Positions 30,822 through 41,594 are shown, counted from the first letter of the stretch. The stretch: DNA of 53,476 nt from Kineosporiaceae bacterium (GCA_016794595.1 JAEUJN010000077.1:1-53476), one strand, 5' to 3'. The notes: generated by a model not told the origin, from the sequence alone. Numbers and translations are program-made.

Positions 30822-31667
30822 TCAGGGCCTGACCACCTCGGTGGCCCGCGCCGCGTCCTCGATCTGCTCCAGAACCGCTGGGGCCGTGAGGTTCTCACCG
30901 AGCTTGTTCTGCTTGCCCGCCCCGTGATAGTCGCTCGACCCGGTGACGAACAGGCCCAGCTCCCGGGCCACGACGCGCAAGGCGACCCGCTCCTCGGGCA
31001 GGTGATCGCGGTGGTCGACCTCCAGTCCGGCCAGCCCGGCGTCCGCCATCGCGGCGATCACCTCATCGGGTACCACCCGGCCCCGCCGTGCGGCCCGTGG
31101 GTGGGCCATCACCGCGACACCACCGGCCGCCACCACCCGCCGGACGGCGGTCACCACGTCCGGGGCGTAGTGGCGCACGTAGTACGGCGAACCGGTGCGC
31201 AGCACCCGGTCGAACGCCTCGTCCCGCGAGGCCATGTGGCCGCGGGCGACGAGCGCGTCGGCGATGTGCGGGCGGCCCACGGTGGCGCCGTCCGGGGTGG
31301 CCCCGACCACGTCCTGCCAGTCGAGCGGGTAGTCGGCCGCGATGAGTTCCACCATCCGCCGGGCTCGGCCCACCCGGTCGCCGCGGGTGCGGGCGGCCTC
31401 GGCGGCCAACCCCGCGTCGTCCGGGTCGTGCAGGTAGCTCAGCAGGTGCACGCTGATCCCCCGCCACTGGCAGGAGAGCTCGAGCCCGGGCACCAGCACG
31501 ACGCCCGTCCGACGAGCGGCCTCGGTCGCCTCGGCCCACCCGGACGTGGTGTCGTGGTCGGTCAGGGCAACCACGTCCAGGCCGGCCGCCGCAGCGGTCG
31601 CGATCACCTCGGACGGCGCCTGGGTGCCGTCCGAGGCGGTCGAGTGCAGGTGCAGGTCGATCCGCAT
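30822..31667 (-). CDS. PHP-domain phosphoesterase, mirror copy
   Basis: Mirror of 21810-22655 with all PHP metal motifs intact. Confidence 0.85.
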   Translation of the reverse strand: MRIDLHLHSTASDGTQAPSEVIATAAAAGLDVVALTDHDTTSGWAEATEAARRTGVVLVPGLELSCQWRGISVHLLSYLHDPDDAGLAAEAARTRGDRVGRARRMVELIAADYPLDWQDVVGATPDGATVGRPHIADALVARGHMASRDEAFDRVLRTGSPYYVRHYAPDVVTAVRRVVAAGGVAVMAHPRAARRGRVVPDEVIAAMADAGLAGLEVDHRDHLPEERVALRVVARELGLFVTGSSDYHGAGKQNKLGENLTAPAVLEQIEDAARATEVVRP

Positions 31668-31677
31668 GTCCCGCCAC

Positions 31678-32343
31678 TCAGTCGAGCCGCGGGCTCAACG
31701 CGCCGTAGGGCAGGTCGTAGACGTGATGCGGGTCGCGCAGGTCGACCAGGGTGAAGTGGTCGAGCAGCACCGCCGTGGCCGGGCGCGGCCAGGTGATCAC
31801 CCACAACCACTCCCCCAGGGCCTCCCCCACGTAGGCCACCCCGGCCCGGGCATCACCCGGGTCCTCCGGCCCGATCGCGAAGGACCACATCGGGGTGGCG
31901 TGACCGGCTGCCTCCAGGTGGGCGTCCGAGGGGTGGGCGGCCAGGGTCGGGCCCGGGTCGAGACCGGGCAACCCGGCCAGCCGGGCGGCGAACCCCACTC
32001 CGGGCTGCTCGGCCACCACCACCAGGTCCGCCGAGAGGGCGTCCCCGACCTCGATCACCAGCGGGTTCGGACCGGACAGCGCGAGCGCGGTGGCGACCGG
32101 CCCGGAGTGATCGTCCCCGGCGTACTGCACACCGGAGACCAGCCAGCCCCGGGGCAGCGGCCAGGGCAACCACAGCGGCACCTGAGACCGGCGGGCGATC
32201 TGGGACAGCGCCGGGTCGGACGGCATGACCGGCGCGTGCACCGGGGCGATCGCACCGTGCTCGGCACAGGTCCAGGCATCCGACCAGAGCCCGGGGGGGC
32301 GAACCAGTTGGCCACAGCGGGGGCAGGAAACGGGCGCGGTCAC
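31678..32343 (-). CDS. DUF6758-like zinc ribbon protein, mirror copy
   Basis: Mirror of 21134-21799 (GTG start, 221 residues), 10 bases upstream of the PHP gene. Confidence 0.7.
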   Translation of the reverse strand: MTAPVSCPRCGQLVRPPGLWSDAWTCAEHGAIAPVHAPVMPSDPALSQIARRSQVPLWLPWPLPRGWLVSGVQYAGDDHSGPVATALALSGPNPLVIEVGDALSADLVVVAEQPGVGFAARLAGLPGLDPGPTLAAHPSDAHLEAAGHATPMWSFAIGPEDPGDARAGVAYVGEALGEWLWVITWPRPATAVLLDHFTLVDLRDPHHVYDLPYGALSPRLD

Positions 32344-32452
32344 GGTGCCGACACTGCTCTGCCGCACCGCGCTGGTCAAGGACCGGCACGGAGCGCGCTG
32401 ACCCGTCCTCTCCCCGGCGAGCACACGGCCCGCCGGGCCCACACTGAGGTGC

Positions 32453-32872
32453 ATGGTGCGCATCCCCTGCGTCGGCGCGATCGTCCACGACCCCGCCGGC
32501 AGGCTGCTGCTGGTGCGGCGCGGTCACGAACCGGCCCGTGGGAGCTGGTCGCTGCCGGGTGGACGGGTCGAGCCGGGCGAGAGCCCGCCGGCGGCCGTCG
32601 TCCGCGAGGTGCTGGAGGAGACCGGCCTGGTGGTCGTCGTCCTCGCCCTGGTGGGTGCGGTCGAGCGGGCAGCCGCCGGGGGCGGGGTCTACGTGATCGA
32701 GGACCACGCCTGCCGCCCGGTCGGCGGCGAGTTGCGGGCCGGTGACGATGCCGACGACGTGGCCTGGTTCGACGCCGAGGCCCTGGACGCCGTCCGCGGC
32801 GAGCTCAGCCCGGGATTGCTCGAGGTGCTCGGGCAGTGGTCGGTGCTGCCGCCTGGGACAACCGCCGGGTGA
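32453..32872 (+). CDS. NUDIX hydrolase, mirror copy
   Basis: Mirror of 20605-21024; Nudix box at residues 37-59 identical. Confidence 0.85.
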   Translation: MVRIPCVGAIVHDPAGRLLLVRRGHEPARGSWSLPGGRVEPGESPPAAVVREVLEETGLVVVVLALVGAVERAAAGGGVYVIEDHACRPVGGELRAGDDADDVAWFDAEALDAVRGELSPGLLEVLGQWSVLPPGTTAG

Positions 32873-32959
32873 GCCGACCTGGCGCGATCCGGCCAGGTGA
32901 TGTGAGGCTGTGCGCACCACGACCCGGATCGCCGGACGGGATGCGAGCAGGGAGAGGCC

Positions 32960-33391
32960 ATGGCCGAGCAGCCGAAGGAGAAGGGCACGTCGAGCGGATC
33001 GGCGGGCATCGACCCCATGCAGGTGTTCTTCAACCAGTTGCGGGGAGTCACCGAGCAGCTGGCCGGCCTGGGCAAGATGGCGGACGCCCTGCCCATCCCC
33101 TCGGCGCTGAAGTCCATTCACAGCGTGCAGAACCTGCCCGGCCTACCGGCCATGCCGCCGATGCCCGGAGCCCTCACCTCGGCCCAGCTCGGGGCGATCG
33201 CCAAGACGGTCAGCGCCCAGCGGACCAGTGTGCAGGCCATGCAGGGTCAGCTCGGAGCCCTGGACGAACAACTCGGGGTGCTGGAGAGCATCCTGGCGCC
33301 GCTGGTCCAGTGGAGCACCACCTGGGCGAGCGTGGAGAAGAAGCTGGTTCCCCGGTCGGGCGCCGCCGCCGAGGACGCCGACGCCGGCTGA
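32960..33391 (+). CDS. Small helical protein of unknown function, mirror copy
   Basis: Mirror of 20086-20517, 143 residues, GGGAGAGG ribosome site. Confidence 0.6.
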   Translation: MAEQPKEKGTSSGSAGIDPMQVFFNQLRGVTEQLAGLGKMADALPIPSALKSIHSVQNLPGLPAMPPMPGALTSAQLGAIAKTVSAQRTSVQAMQGQLGALDEQLGVLESILAPLVQWSTTWASVEKKLVPRSGAAAEDADAG

Positions 33392-33417
33392 CCCGACCGG
33401 GCAGCAGGGCAGAGCTG

Positions 33418-33855
33418 TCAGCTGGAGAAGAACAGCCGGGACAGGCCGCCCTTGCGGTAGTGGTAGCTGCCGTGATGCCCCCAGGCGGGACCGCCGTAGT
33501 AGCCGGGCGGTGGGGCCTGTTGGTACTGCGGCGCCGGCTGGTGTTGCTGCTGCGGCGGGGCCAGGCGGCTCTCCAACTGGAGCAGGCTCTCCAGCTCACC
33601 GAAATCGAGGAAGATGCCGCGGCAGCCCTCGCACTGGTCGATGTGGACGCCGTTGCGCTCGTAGGTGCGCATCGACGCCCGGCACTTCGGGCACACCAGG
33701 GCCTGCGCCGGGGGCGGGGCCCCGTGCGGGCCGGGCGGGGCTCCGTACGCGGGCGGGGTGCCGTATGCGGGCGGGGATCCGTAGGCAGGCTGTGCACCGG
33801 GCCGCGCAGGCTCGCCGTGCGGTGGCGGGGTGCCGTAGTGCGGCGTCTCGCTCAT
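33418..33855 (-). CDS. TFIIB-type zinc ribbon protein, mirror copy
   Basis: Mirror of 19622-20059 with C55, C58, C75 and C78 unchanged. Confidence 0.8.
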   Translation of the reverse strand: MSETPHYGTPPPHGEPARPGAQPAYGSPPAYGTPPAYGAPPGPHGAPPPAQALVCPKCRASMRTYERNGVHIDQCEGCRGIFLDFGELESLLQLESRLAPPQQQHQPAPQYQQAPPPGYYGGPAWGHHGSYHYRKGGLSRLFFSS

Positions 33856-34895
33856 CGTGACTCCTTCACGTGTGTGGTCTCACCGAGGACGACGCCGCGA
33901 TGAGCGCCGTGAGTTCCCCTCCGCGAGCCTACGGCCGGCGGCATCCGCCGACAGGCCCCGACCAGAGCCGGCCCGGTGGTGTCGGCCGGTCCGCCCCGGC
34001 TCCCGCCGGGGTCCTGCTCCGCCAGCACCCGGGCCGCGGCAACCACGACCGCTGCCCGGGCGTACGGGTCGAGCGCCGGCCACGGATCACCGGCGGACGG
34101 CACTCCCGGCCCCCCGGCCCCGCGGTAGGCCTCGAGGAACGCGACCCACGCGGCGTCCGGCACCAGCCCCGCGGCCCAGAAGCCTGCCGGGCGGGCCAGG
34201 TCCAGCGCGGGCGGCCCGGTCCCCAGGTCATCGACATCGATCAGCCGCCAGCCCTCGATTCCGAGCTGGCCCTCGACTCCGAGCTGGCCCACGGCCCCCA
34301 GACGGCCCAGCTGCCCCAGGTGCCAGTCCCCGTGCACCAGGGCGCCCAGCCCCGGTGATTCGTGGGCCAGGTCCTCCGCCACGGCCATCCCCGCGGCGCG
34401 CACGGCCGCGGCGTCCGGCCCGTCGAGACCGGCCAGCCGGGTCAGCGCCCGGTCCAGCCGCTCGGCCGAACCGTTCACCGGTGCGCCCTGCGGCACGCCG
34501 CTGCGGTGCAGTCCCGCCAGCAGCCGGCCGGCCGTCGCCCAGGGCAGCTCGGCCTGGTCCGGGTCGAGCACGTGGACCCGCGGCCAGAGGCTGGCTCGCC
34601 GCCACGGCCCCCCGAGCGCCAGGGCCACCTCCGGGGGGAGCGCGACCGGGTCCGGGCGCAGCGGGGCCAGCACCCACGGGGCCAGGTCGGTCGAGGCGGC
34701 CAGGCCGACCCGGGCGGCCAGCAGCCCGTCGTCCAGGCGAGGCTGGTGGACCTTGACCACCAGCTCGGGCAGGACGGCGATCAGCGCGCCGGATCGGGTC
34801 GGGGTGATCCGCAGCTCGCCGGAGGGGTCCGCGTGCACCGACTCGGCGAGGGCGCGCAGCCACGACGCTGCCGGATCGTCCCACGGGCTGCCCAC
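33852..34895 (-). CDS. APH-like kinase family protein, mirror copy
   Basis: Mirror of 18582-19625. Even the internal 18-bp tandem repeat (here 34254-34289) is identical, including its single difference. Confidence 0.7.
   Translation of the reverse strand: MGSPWDDPAASWLRALAESVHADPSGELRITPTRSGALIAVLPELVVKVHQPRLDDGLLAARVGLAASTDLAPWVLAPLRPDPVALPPEVALALGGPWRRASLWPRVHVLDPDQAELPWATAGRLLAGLHRSGVPQGAPVNGSAERLDRALTRLAGLDGPDAAAVRAAGMAVAEDLAHESPGLGALVHGDWHLGQLGRLGAVGQLGVEGQLGIEGWRLIDVDDLGTGPPALDLARPAGFWAAGLVPDAAWVAFLEAYRGAGGPGVPSAGDPWPALDPYARAAVVVAAARVLAEQDPGGSRGGPADTTGPALVGACRRMPPAVGSRRGTHGAHRGVVLGETTHVKESR
34254..34289 (-). repeat. 18-bp tandem repeat, mirror copy
   Basis: Mirror of 19188-19223; the unit-to-unit difference is the same. 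Tandem repeats change quickly, so identity in both arms argues that the arms are one sequence read twice. Confidence 0.8.
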
Positions 34896-35006
34896 CCGCC
34901 GATTCTCCCCCCGAGGCCGAGTATGGCCAGCGCCGCACCACAGCTGCTGGTGCCGGCGCCGGGTCTGCGATAGAGGTGGGGGCTCGCGCCCGAGAGGACT
35001 GGACCA

Positions 35007-36053
35007 ATGAGCGAGAAGACGTTCGCGGGGAACTACTTCGAGGACTTCCGGGTCGGGCAGGTGATCCGGCACGCCACCCCGCGAACGATCACCGAGGGGG
35101 ACGTGGCGCTCTACACCGCGCTGTACGGGCCGCGGTTCGCGATCAACTCCTCGGATTCCTTCGCCCGTGCGCTCGGCCTGCCGCGCGCCCCGGTGGACGA
35201 CGTCCTCGCCTTTCACATCGTGTTCGGCAAGACCGTGCCGGACATCTCGCTGAACGCGGTCGCCAACCTCGGGTACGCGAACGGACGGTTCGGGGTGCCC
35301 GTCTACCCCGGGGACACGATCAGCACGACCTCGACGGTGACCGGGTTGAAGGAGAACTCCAACGGCAGGACCGGCGTGGTGTACGTGAACTCGGTCGGGG
35401 TGAACCAACGCGGCGAGGTGGTGCTCGACTACACCCGCTGGGTGATGGTCACCAAGGGCGACCCCGCAGCGCCGACGCCCGAGCCCGTCGTCCCGCAGCT
35501 GCCCGACGTGGTGCCGGCGGACTCCCTGGTGGTGCCCGAGCTGGCGATCGAGCAGTACGACCGCGTGCTGGCGGGCTCGCCGTTCGGCTGGAACGACTAC
35601 GCGGTGGGCGAGCGGATCGACCACGTCGACGGGATGACCATCGAGGAGGCCGAGCACCAGCTGGCCACCCGGCTCTACCAGAACACCGCCAAGGTGCACT
35701 TCGACCAGTTCGCCGCCAATTCCAACCGGTTCGGGCGCCGGCTGATCTACGGCGGGCACATCATCAGCCTGGCCCGCTGCCTGTCGTTCAACGGCCTGGG
35801 CAACGCGTTCACGCTGCTGGCGATCAACGCCGGGTCACACGCCAACCCGACCTTCGCCGGTGACACCATCTACGCCCACAGCGAGGTGCTGGACTCCTTC
35901 GAGCTGCCCGGCGCCCCAGGGCTGGGTGCGCTGCGGCTGCGCACGGTGGCCACCAAGGACCATCCTGCGTCCGACTTCCCGTACAAGGTCGACGGCCGGT
36001 ACCACCCCGACGTGGTGCTCGACCTCGACTACACGGTGGCCCTCCCCCGCTGA
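35007..36053 (+). CDS. mch: Mesaconyl-CoA hydratase, mirror copy
   Basis: Mirror of 17424-18470, 348 residues, same double MaoC layout. Confidence 0.83.
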   Translation: MSEKTFAGNYFEDFRVGQVIRHATPRTITEGDVALYTALYGPRFAINSSDSFARALGLPRAPVDDVLAFHIVFGKTVPDISLNAVANLGYANGRFGVPVYPGDTISTTSTVTGLKENSNGRTGVVYVNSVGVNQRGEVVLDYTRWVMVTKGDPAAPTPEPVVPQLPDVVPADSLVVPELAIEQYDRVLAGSPFGWNDYAVGERIDHVDGMTIEEAEHQLATRLYQNTAKVHFDQFAANSNRFGRRLIYGGHIISLARCLSFNGLGNAFTLLAINAGSHANPTFAGDTIYAHSEVLDSFELPGAPGLGALRLRTVATKDHPASDFPYKVDGRYHPDVVLDLDYTVALPR

Positions 36054-36065
36054 GCTCAACCCAAC

Positions 36066-36118
36066 CATGATCGTGACGAGTTCGTCCGTGATACACGGAC
36101 GAACTCGTCACGATCATG
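36066..36118. terminator. Family-B hairpin, mirror of 17359-17411
   Basis: Perfect 25-bp stem; the loop reads ATA on this strand. It separates the mch and DUF559 copies. Confidence 0.8.
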
Positions 36119-37109
36119 AAGGGGGCAGTGGGCAGGCGGGACCACACCGCACCGGGTGACCGGCCCAGCCCCGCAGCCTCAGCACGCCACCCACCTCGGT
36201 GGCGACCTCGCACCGCCGGCCGGTGACGTCCACCCAGCCGTAGCGCAGGCTCAGCACGTCACGCAGCAGCAGCCGGTTGTCGCGCCGATCGTCCAGGGCT
36301 CGCGCTCCCGGCTCACGGTGCGTCCCGCCGTCCAGCTCGATCACCACGCGGTGGGCGAGGTAGGCGATGTCGCGATAGCGCCGGCCGCGGTCCAGCCCGA
36401 GGGCATCACGCTCGCGGTCGGCCAGGTTCCGTTCGCTGCGCGGCAGCCGGTGGGCCCGCTCCACCCCGGTCACGTAGGCGCGTTCCAGCAAGCTGGCCAC
36501 CCCGGTGGTGGCATCGAGGAGCACGTCGGTCAGCAGTCGCCGCCACGGGTGGCGCGAGCGGGCCGCCAAGGCCTCGACGAGGCGTTCGGCAGTGGTCAGG
36601 CGGCGCTGCAGGACGGCGAGCACCACGCCCGCGGCGTCCTCGGCTCGGGCAGCCTGCGCGGCGACGTCGAGGGTGGCCGCCTCCACGCGCAACCGAGGCG
36701 GGCGCGCCGCCGGGTGGGTGAGCTCGTCCAGGTGACGGCGCCGGACGACGACCAGCCCGGGTCGCTGCGTGGGATGGCGCGCCAGCGGGACGGCGAGCTG
36801 GACCGCCGCCGGCGGAGCCTGGCCGAGCCCGTCCAGGTGCAGAGCGGTACGACCGGCCACCACAGCCCCGGGCCCGCTGACCAGCAGCCCTGCCCACACC
36901 CGGCTGGAGTACGGCAGCGGGTGGCCGGGCAGGGTTCCGGTGGCGTAGACCCCGCGGTGCACCTCGGGCCAACGGCGCTTGTCGACCAGCCAGGTGGCCG
37001 CCGACGCGCTGAGGCCGAGGGCGAGCAGCTGGCCACGGGTGATCACCCCGCCCTGGTCCGCGGCGAGCTGCTGCCAGGGTTCGGGCGGCCTCGGGCGGCG
37101 TCCGGTCAC
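36114..37109 (-). CDS. AbiEi-like/DUF559 protein, mirror copy
   Basis: Mirror of 16368-17363, again bracketed by two family-B hairpins. Confidence 0.7.
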   Translation of the reverse strand: MTGRRPRPPEPWQQLAADQGGVITRGQLLALGLSASAATWLVDKRRWPEVHRGVYATGTLPGHPLPYSSRVWAGLLVSGPGAVVAGRTALHLDGLGQAPPAAVQLAVPLARHPTQRPGLVVVRRRHLDELTHPAARPPRLRVEAATLDVAAQAARAEDAAGVVLAVLQRRLTTAERLVEALAARSRHPWRRLLTDVLLDATTGVASLLERAYVTGVERAHRLPRSERNLADRERDALGLDRGRRYRDIAYLAHRVVIELDGGTHREPGARALDDRRDNRLLLRDVLSLRYGWVDVTGRRCEVATEVGGVLRLRGWAGHPVRCGPACPLPPS

Positions 37110-37174
37110 GCCCCGACCCTGGCGCACCGGGCCCGACCCCCGCTCACCCCCTGTGGACAACCCCGACCCACCGG

Positions 37175-37223
37175 TGATCGTGACGAGTTCGTCCGTGATA
37201 CACGGACGAACTCGTCACGATCA
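37175..37223. terminator. Family-B hairpin, mirror of 16254-16302
   Basis: Perfect 23-bp stem that includes the stop codon of the radical SAM copy (37221-37223). Confidence 0.8.
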
Positions 37224-38360
37224 TGAACAGGGTTGGTGACCGCCCGCCGGGACCGGAGCGAAGGCAGGCCGGTAGGCGCAGGCCGGATCCTCACCGAGCA
37301 CGTCCCCGGACGCCGCGTGGGCGCGGGCCCGGGATCCGCCGCACAGGTCGGCGTACTCGCACCGCCCGCACCTGCCGGCGAACCGGGCGGCGCGGATCGC
37401 GAGCAGCTGCGGATGGTCGCGGTAGATCTCGGCCAGCGGCTGCTCGCGCACCGACCCGAGCCCCAGCGGGAGGAATCCGGCCGGGTACACCTCGCCGTCG
37501 TGGGCGACGAACACGATCCCCTTGCCGTCCCGCGTGGCAGCGGTGTGCGCGCTGGGCCGGACGTCGTCCGCCGGCTCCCCCAGCAGCTCGCGCAGCCGAG
37601 CCGACAACCGGTGGTAGAGAGCGCCGTCCGAGGCCGGTCCACCGGCCCGCCGGGCGGCCACCACGCGGCGGAAGAACGGTGCCTCGACCGTGCGCACGAT
37701 GAACCCGTGGCGGGAGGCGTCGTAGAGCAGGTGGCAGACGTCCTCGTTCTCCGGCGGGGTCAGCTCGCCCAGCGCGCTGCCCCGGCCCACCTGCACCAGG
37801 AAGAAGACCTCCCAGATGTGGGCACCGGCATCCCGCACGATCGCCGCGACGTCGGCGAGCTCGTCCACGGTCGAGCGCATCACGGTGGTGTTGACCTGCA
37901 CCGTCAACCCGGCCGCGGCCAGGTCGCGGATCGCCGCGACCGTCGGCACGAACAGCCCGTCGATGCCGCGCACCCCCTCGTGCGTCGCCGGGGTGGCGCC
38001 GTCCAGGCTGATCGAGACGGCGCGGACGCCGCTGGCCGCGATCCGCTCGATCGCCGCCGGGGTCAGCGACGGCGTGACCGAGGGCGAGAGGGCGGTCGGG
38101 ATGCCGAGCGAGGTCGCGTGCTCGACCAGGGAGAACAGGTCGGGCCGCAGCAGGCAGTCACCGCCGGTGAGCACCAGGATCGGGTAGGGGCGTCCGAAAC
38201 CGGCGACCTGATCGATCAGGTCCATGCCCTCGGCATGGGTCAGTTCCCCGGGCAATGCCCCGGGGGTGGCACTCGCCCGGCAGTGGCGGCAGGCCAGGGC
38301 ACAGGCTCGGGTGGTCTCCCAGAAGACGAGCATCGGACGCCGGGCGAAGTCGACGCTCAT
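37221..38360 (-). CDS. Radical SAM/SPASM protein, mirror copy
   Basis: Mirror of 15117-16256 with the same C20/C24/C27 and C331/C334/C340/C361 clusters, overlapping the hemY copy by four bases. Confidence 0.8.
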   Translation of the reverse strand: MSVDFARRPMLVFWETTRACALACRHCRASATPGALPGELTHAEGMDLIDQVAGFGRPYPILVLTGGDCLLRPDLFSLVEHATSLGIPTALSPSVTPSLTPAAIERIAASGVRAVSISLDGATPATHEGVRGIDGLFVPTVAAIRDLAAAGLTVQVNTTVMRSTVDELADVAAIVRDAGAHIWEVFFLVQVGRGSALGELTPPENEDVCHLLYDASRHGFIVRTVEAPFFRRVVAARRAGGPASDGALYHRLSARLRELLGEPADDVRPSAHTAATRDGKGIVFVAHDGEVYPAGFLPLGLGSVREQPLAEIYRDHPQLLAIRAARFAGRCGRCEYADLCGGSRARAHAASGDVLGEDPACAYRPAFAPVPAGGHQPCS

Positions 38361-39811
38361 CGCGTGCCTCGGTGAGCCACGACCGGGGAGTCCGGCGAGG
38401 GGGTCGTGTTCGGGGCGGTGATCGAGCTGGTCATCCGGGCGGCCAGCAGCCCGGCGTGGGTGATGCAGGAGGCCATGCCCACCCCGCGGAAGCTGGACCC
38501 GATCACGTGCAGTCCGGGCCGCTGGACCAGTGCGGCATCGATCGCCGCCACCCGATCCGCGTGGCCGGCCACGTACTGCGGCATCGCCCCCGGCATCCGC
38601 CGGATCGAGACGGCCTCGGGGGGCTCGTGAATGCCCATCGACTCGGCGAGCTCCCGGCGCACCGCGGCGAGCAGCGCCTCGTCGTCCAGGTCCTGCCAGG
38701 ACTGCTGCCCGTCCCGGCCGACCATGCACCGGATGAGCACCTTCTCCGGCGCGCCGTCCGCCGGGCGCAGATGGGCCCACTTGCTGGTCAGCCAGGTGCA
38801 GCCGACCAGCAGCCGGCCGTCCGCGGGTGGAACCAGGAATCCGGTGCCCGCCAACGGGTTCGCGATCTGGGACGGCGCGTACGCCAGCACCAGCGTCGCC
38901 ACGCCGATGTGCGGGATCGCGGCCGCAGCGGCGGCGGCGTCCGGTGCCGTCTCGGCCAGCAGCGCCGCGGCGACCGGGGCGGGGACGGCGAGCACGACGT
39001 CGTCCGCGAGCAGTTCCGCGCCGTGCTCGATGGTCACCCGGTAGCCCCCGGGCGAGAGTGGGTCCAGCCGCGAGACCCTTGTCCCACAGCGGATCTCGGC
39101 GGAGGGGACGGCACGCACCGCCTGCGCCACGGCGCTCACCAGCTGCTCGATGCCCCCCTCGAAGCCGATCAGCGCCGGGCCGGAGCCGGTCCGCGGTTCC
39201 CGGCCGCGCAGGGCCAGGTAGATGCTGCGCCGCCCGCTGACCGCCGCCGCCACCTCGGGGACGGCGCTGCGCACCGACAGCCGGCGCGCATCCCCCGCGT
39301 GCACCCCACCGAGCAGGGGCTCGATCATGTTGGCGAACACCTGCGATCCGAAGCGCGGCAGCAGCACCTGGGCGATCGTCGGGTCCGGGGGCAGCCGGCG
39401 CGGCCTGGGCAGCACGAGATCGGCGCCCGCCCGCAGGACGCCGAGCGGGCCCACCAATCCGGACCGCAGCAGGGGCATCAGCTTGTTGGGCACGCCGAAC
39501 ACCGAGCTCTGCGGCAGCGGGCGCAGAGCCCCACGCGCCCAGATGAACGCGCTGCCCTGCGGGGCCCGGCGGGCCTCGTCCAGTCCGAGGTCGGCCAGCA
39601 ACGCCTGGACGGCGGGCATCCTGGCCAGCAGCGCCTCGGGTCCGGTGTCGACCCGATACCCGGCGATCGCGGCCGAGCCCACCCAGCCGCCGGGGGCAGA
39701 ACCTGCCTCGAGCACCGTGACCCGGGGGGGCCGGGGGCCCCTCGTCAGGTGGTAGGCCACGGTCAGGCCGCTGATCCCGCCGCCGACGATCACGATCCGG
39801 CGCAACGCCAC
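38357..39811 (-). CDS. hemY: HemY/CgoX-type oxidase, mirror copy
   Basis: Mirror of 13666-15120, 484 residues, GTG start. Confidence 0.87.
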   Translation of the reverse strand: MALRRIVIVGGGISGLTVAYHLTRGPRPPRVTVLEAGSAPGGWVGSAAIAGYRVDTGPEALLARMPAVQALLADLGLDEARRAPQGSAFIWARGALRPLPQSSVFGVPNKLMPLLRSGLVGPLGVLRAGADLVLPRPRRLPPDPTIAQVLLPRFGSQVFANMIEPLLGGVHAGDARRLSVRSAVPEVAAAVSGRRSIYLALRGREPRTGSGPALIGFEGGIEQLVSAVAQAVRAVPSAEIRCGTRVSRLDPLSPGGYRVTIEHGAELLADDVVLAVPAPVAAALLAETAPDAAAAAAAIPHIGVATLVLAYAPSQIANPLAGTGFLVPPADGRLLVGCTWLTSKWAHLRPADGAPEKVLIRCMVGRDGQQSWQDLDDEALLAAVRRELAESMGIHEPPEAVSIRRMPGAMPQYVAGHADRVAAIDAALVQRPGLHVIGSSFRGVGMASCITHAGLLAARMTSSITAPNTTPSPDSPVVAHRGTR

Positions 39812-39941
39812 TCACCTTCTGTCCCGGCCCGTCTCGGCAGCGGGCCTTCCGGCAGCCTACGTCGCCGCCGTGGGGCACCGGAGGCGGCCCACCGGGCGGC
39901 ACTGCGTGAGCGGTGTCGCCGGTCGGTGTCACCATGGTCCG

Positions 39942-41513
39942 ATGAGCCAGGACTCGCAGACGACTCCGCCCGCCGACGAGGTGACCGAGCATCGCAGTTA
40001 CCCCCGTTCCGCGGCCTTCCGGGCGTTCATCGCCGACAACTGGGCACCCCGGCCGGCGACCCTGCCCGACCGGCTACCGGCCGCGGACTTCGCCGCCCGC
40101 CGCCGCCGCGCCCTCGGCGCGCTATTCCCCGGTGAGCGGTTGGTGTTCCCGGCCGGGCCCCTGGTCCGGCGCAGCAACGACACCGACTTCCGGTTCCGGC
40201 CGCACTCGGCGTTCGCCCACCTCACCGGGCTGGGCACCGACCAGGAGCCGGATGCCGTCCTGGTCCTCGAACCGAGGGCCGGTACCGCGACCGGCGACGG
40301 CGACGGGCACGGCGGCGGCGCCGGGCAGGACACCCACGACGCGGTGATCTTCTTCCGTCCCCGGGCGGGGCGGGACACCGAGGAGTTCTATTCCGACGCC
40401 CGCTACGGCGAGCTGTGGGTCGGCGTGCGGCCCAGCCTGGAGGAGATCGAGGCGCTGACCGGGATCACCGCCCGCCACCTCGACGAGGTGCTCGATGCGA
40501 TCGCCAAGGACGCCGGCGAGGGCGGCCTCGCCGTCCGGGTGATCCGCGAGGGTGACCAGCAGATCACCGAGCGGCTGGACGAGGCCCGCGTCGGGGCGGC
40601 CGCGGACGACACCGCGCGCGAGGCGACCCGCGAGGCGATGACCCGGTCGGACGGCGAGCTGGCCCGCGCGGCGAGCGAGTTGCGCCTGGTCAAGGACTCC
40701 TTCGAGATCGAACAGATGCGCGAGGCGGTCGCGGTCAGCGCCCGGGCCTTCGAGGACATCGTGCGCGCCCTGCCCGAGGCGGTCGCCAGCCGCCGGGGTG
40801 AGCGGGTGATCGAAGGGGTGTTCGCCCGGCGGGCCCGCGAGGAGGGCAACGGCACCGGCTACGACACCATCGCCGCCAGCGGGGCGCACGCCTGCACCCT
40901 GCACTGGATCCGCAACGACGGGGTGGTGCGCGAGGGCGACCTGGTGCTGATCGACGCCGGGGTGGAGGTGGACACGCTCTACACCGCCGATGTCACCCGG
41001 ACCCTGCCGATCACCGGGCGGTTCAGTGAGGCGCAGCGCAGGGTGTACGAGGTGGTGCTCGAGGCGGCGGATGCCGCGTTCGCCGTCGCGCGGCCGGGTA
41101 GCCGGTTCCGTGATCTGAACGCCGCGGCCCAGGCGGTGATCGCCCGGCGCCTCGCCGAGTGGGGCCTGCTGCCGGTCAGCGCCGAGGAGTCCCTGGCCGA
41201 CGAGGGCCAGTACCACCGGCGCTGGATCGTGCACGGGGTGAGCCATCACCTCGGGATCGACGTGCACGATTGCGCGCAGGCCCGGCGCGAGATGTACCTG
41301 GACGGCGTGCTCGAGCCCGGCATGATCTTCACCATCGAACCCGGCCTGTACTTCACGGCAGACGACCTGCTGGCCCCGGAGGAGTTGCGCGGGATCGGGA
41401 TCCGGATCGAGGACGACGTGCTGGTCACCGAGGACGGCTGCGAGAACCTCACCGCGATGCTGCCGCGCACCGTCGAGGAGGTCGAGACCTGGATGGCGAT
41501 GGTCCTCTTGTGA
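39942..41513 (+). CDS. pepP: Xaa-Pro aminopeptidase, mirror copy
   Basis: Mirror of 11964-13535; all five metal ligands present. Comparing this strand with 43288-43516 makes the pepP remnant easy to see. Confidence 0.88.
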   Translation: MSQDSQTTPPADEVTEHRSYPRSAAFRAFIADNWAPRPATLPDRLPAADFAARRRRALGALFPGERLVFPAGPLVRRSNDTDFRFRPHSAFAHLTGLGTDQEPDAVLVLEPRAGTATGDGDGHGGGAGQDTHDAVIFFRPRAGRDTEEFYSDARYGELWVGVRPSLEEIEALTGITARHLDEVLDAIAKDAGEGGLAVRVIREGDQQITERLDEARVGAAADDTAREATREAMTRSDGELARAASELRLVKDSFEIEQMREAVAVSARAFEDIVRALPEAVASRRGERVIEGVFARRAREEGNGTGYDTIAASGAHACTLHWIRNDGVVREGDLVLIDAGVEVDTLYTADVTRTLPITGRFSEAQRRVYEVVLEAADAAFAVARPGSRFRDLNAAAQAVIARRLAEWGLLPVSAEESLADEGQYHRRWIVHGVSHHLGIDVHDCAQARREMYLDGVLEPGMIFTIEPGLYFTADDLLAPEELRGIGIRIEDDVLVTEDGCENLTAMLPRTVEEVETWMAMVLL

Positions 41514-41594
41514 AGATCAAGTGGGAGCCACCGAAGAACGCGAAGGACGAACCCAAAGGCAGATCTGGGGCCCACCCACCTCAGGCTCGAATGA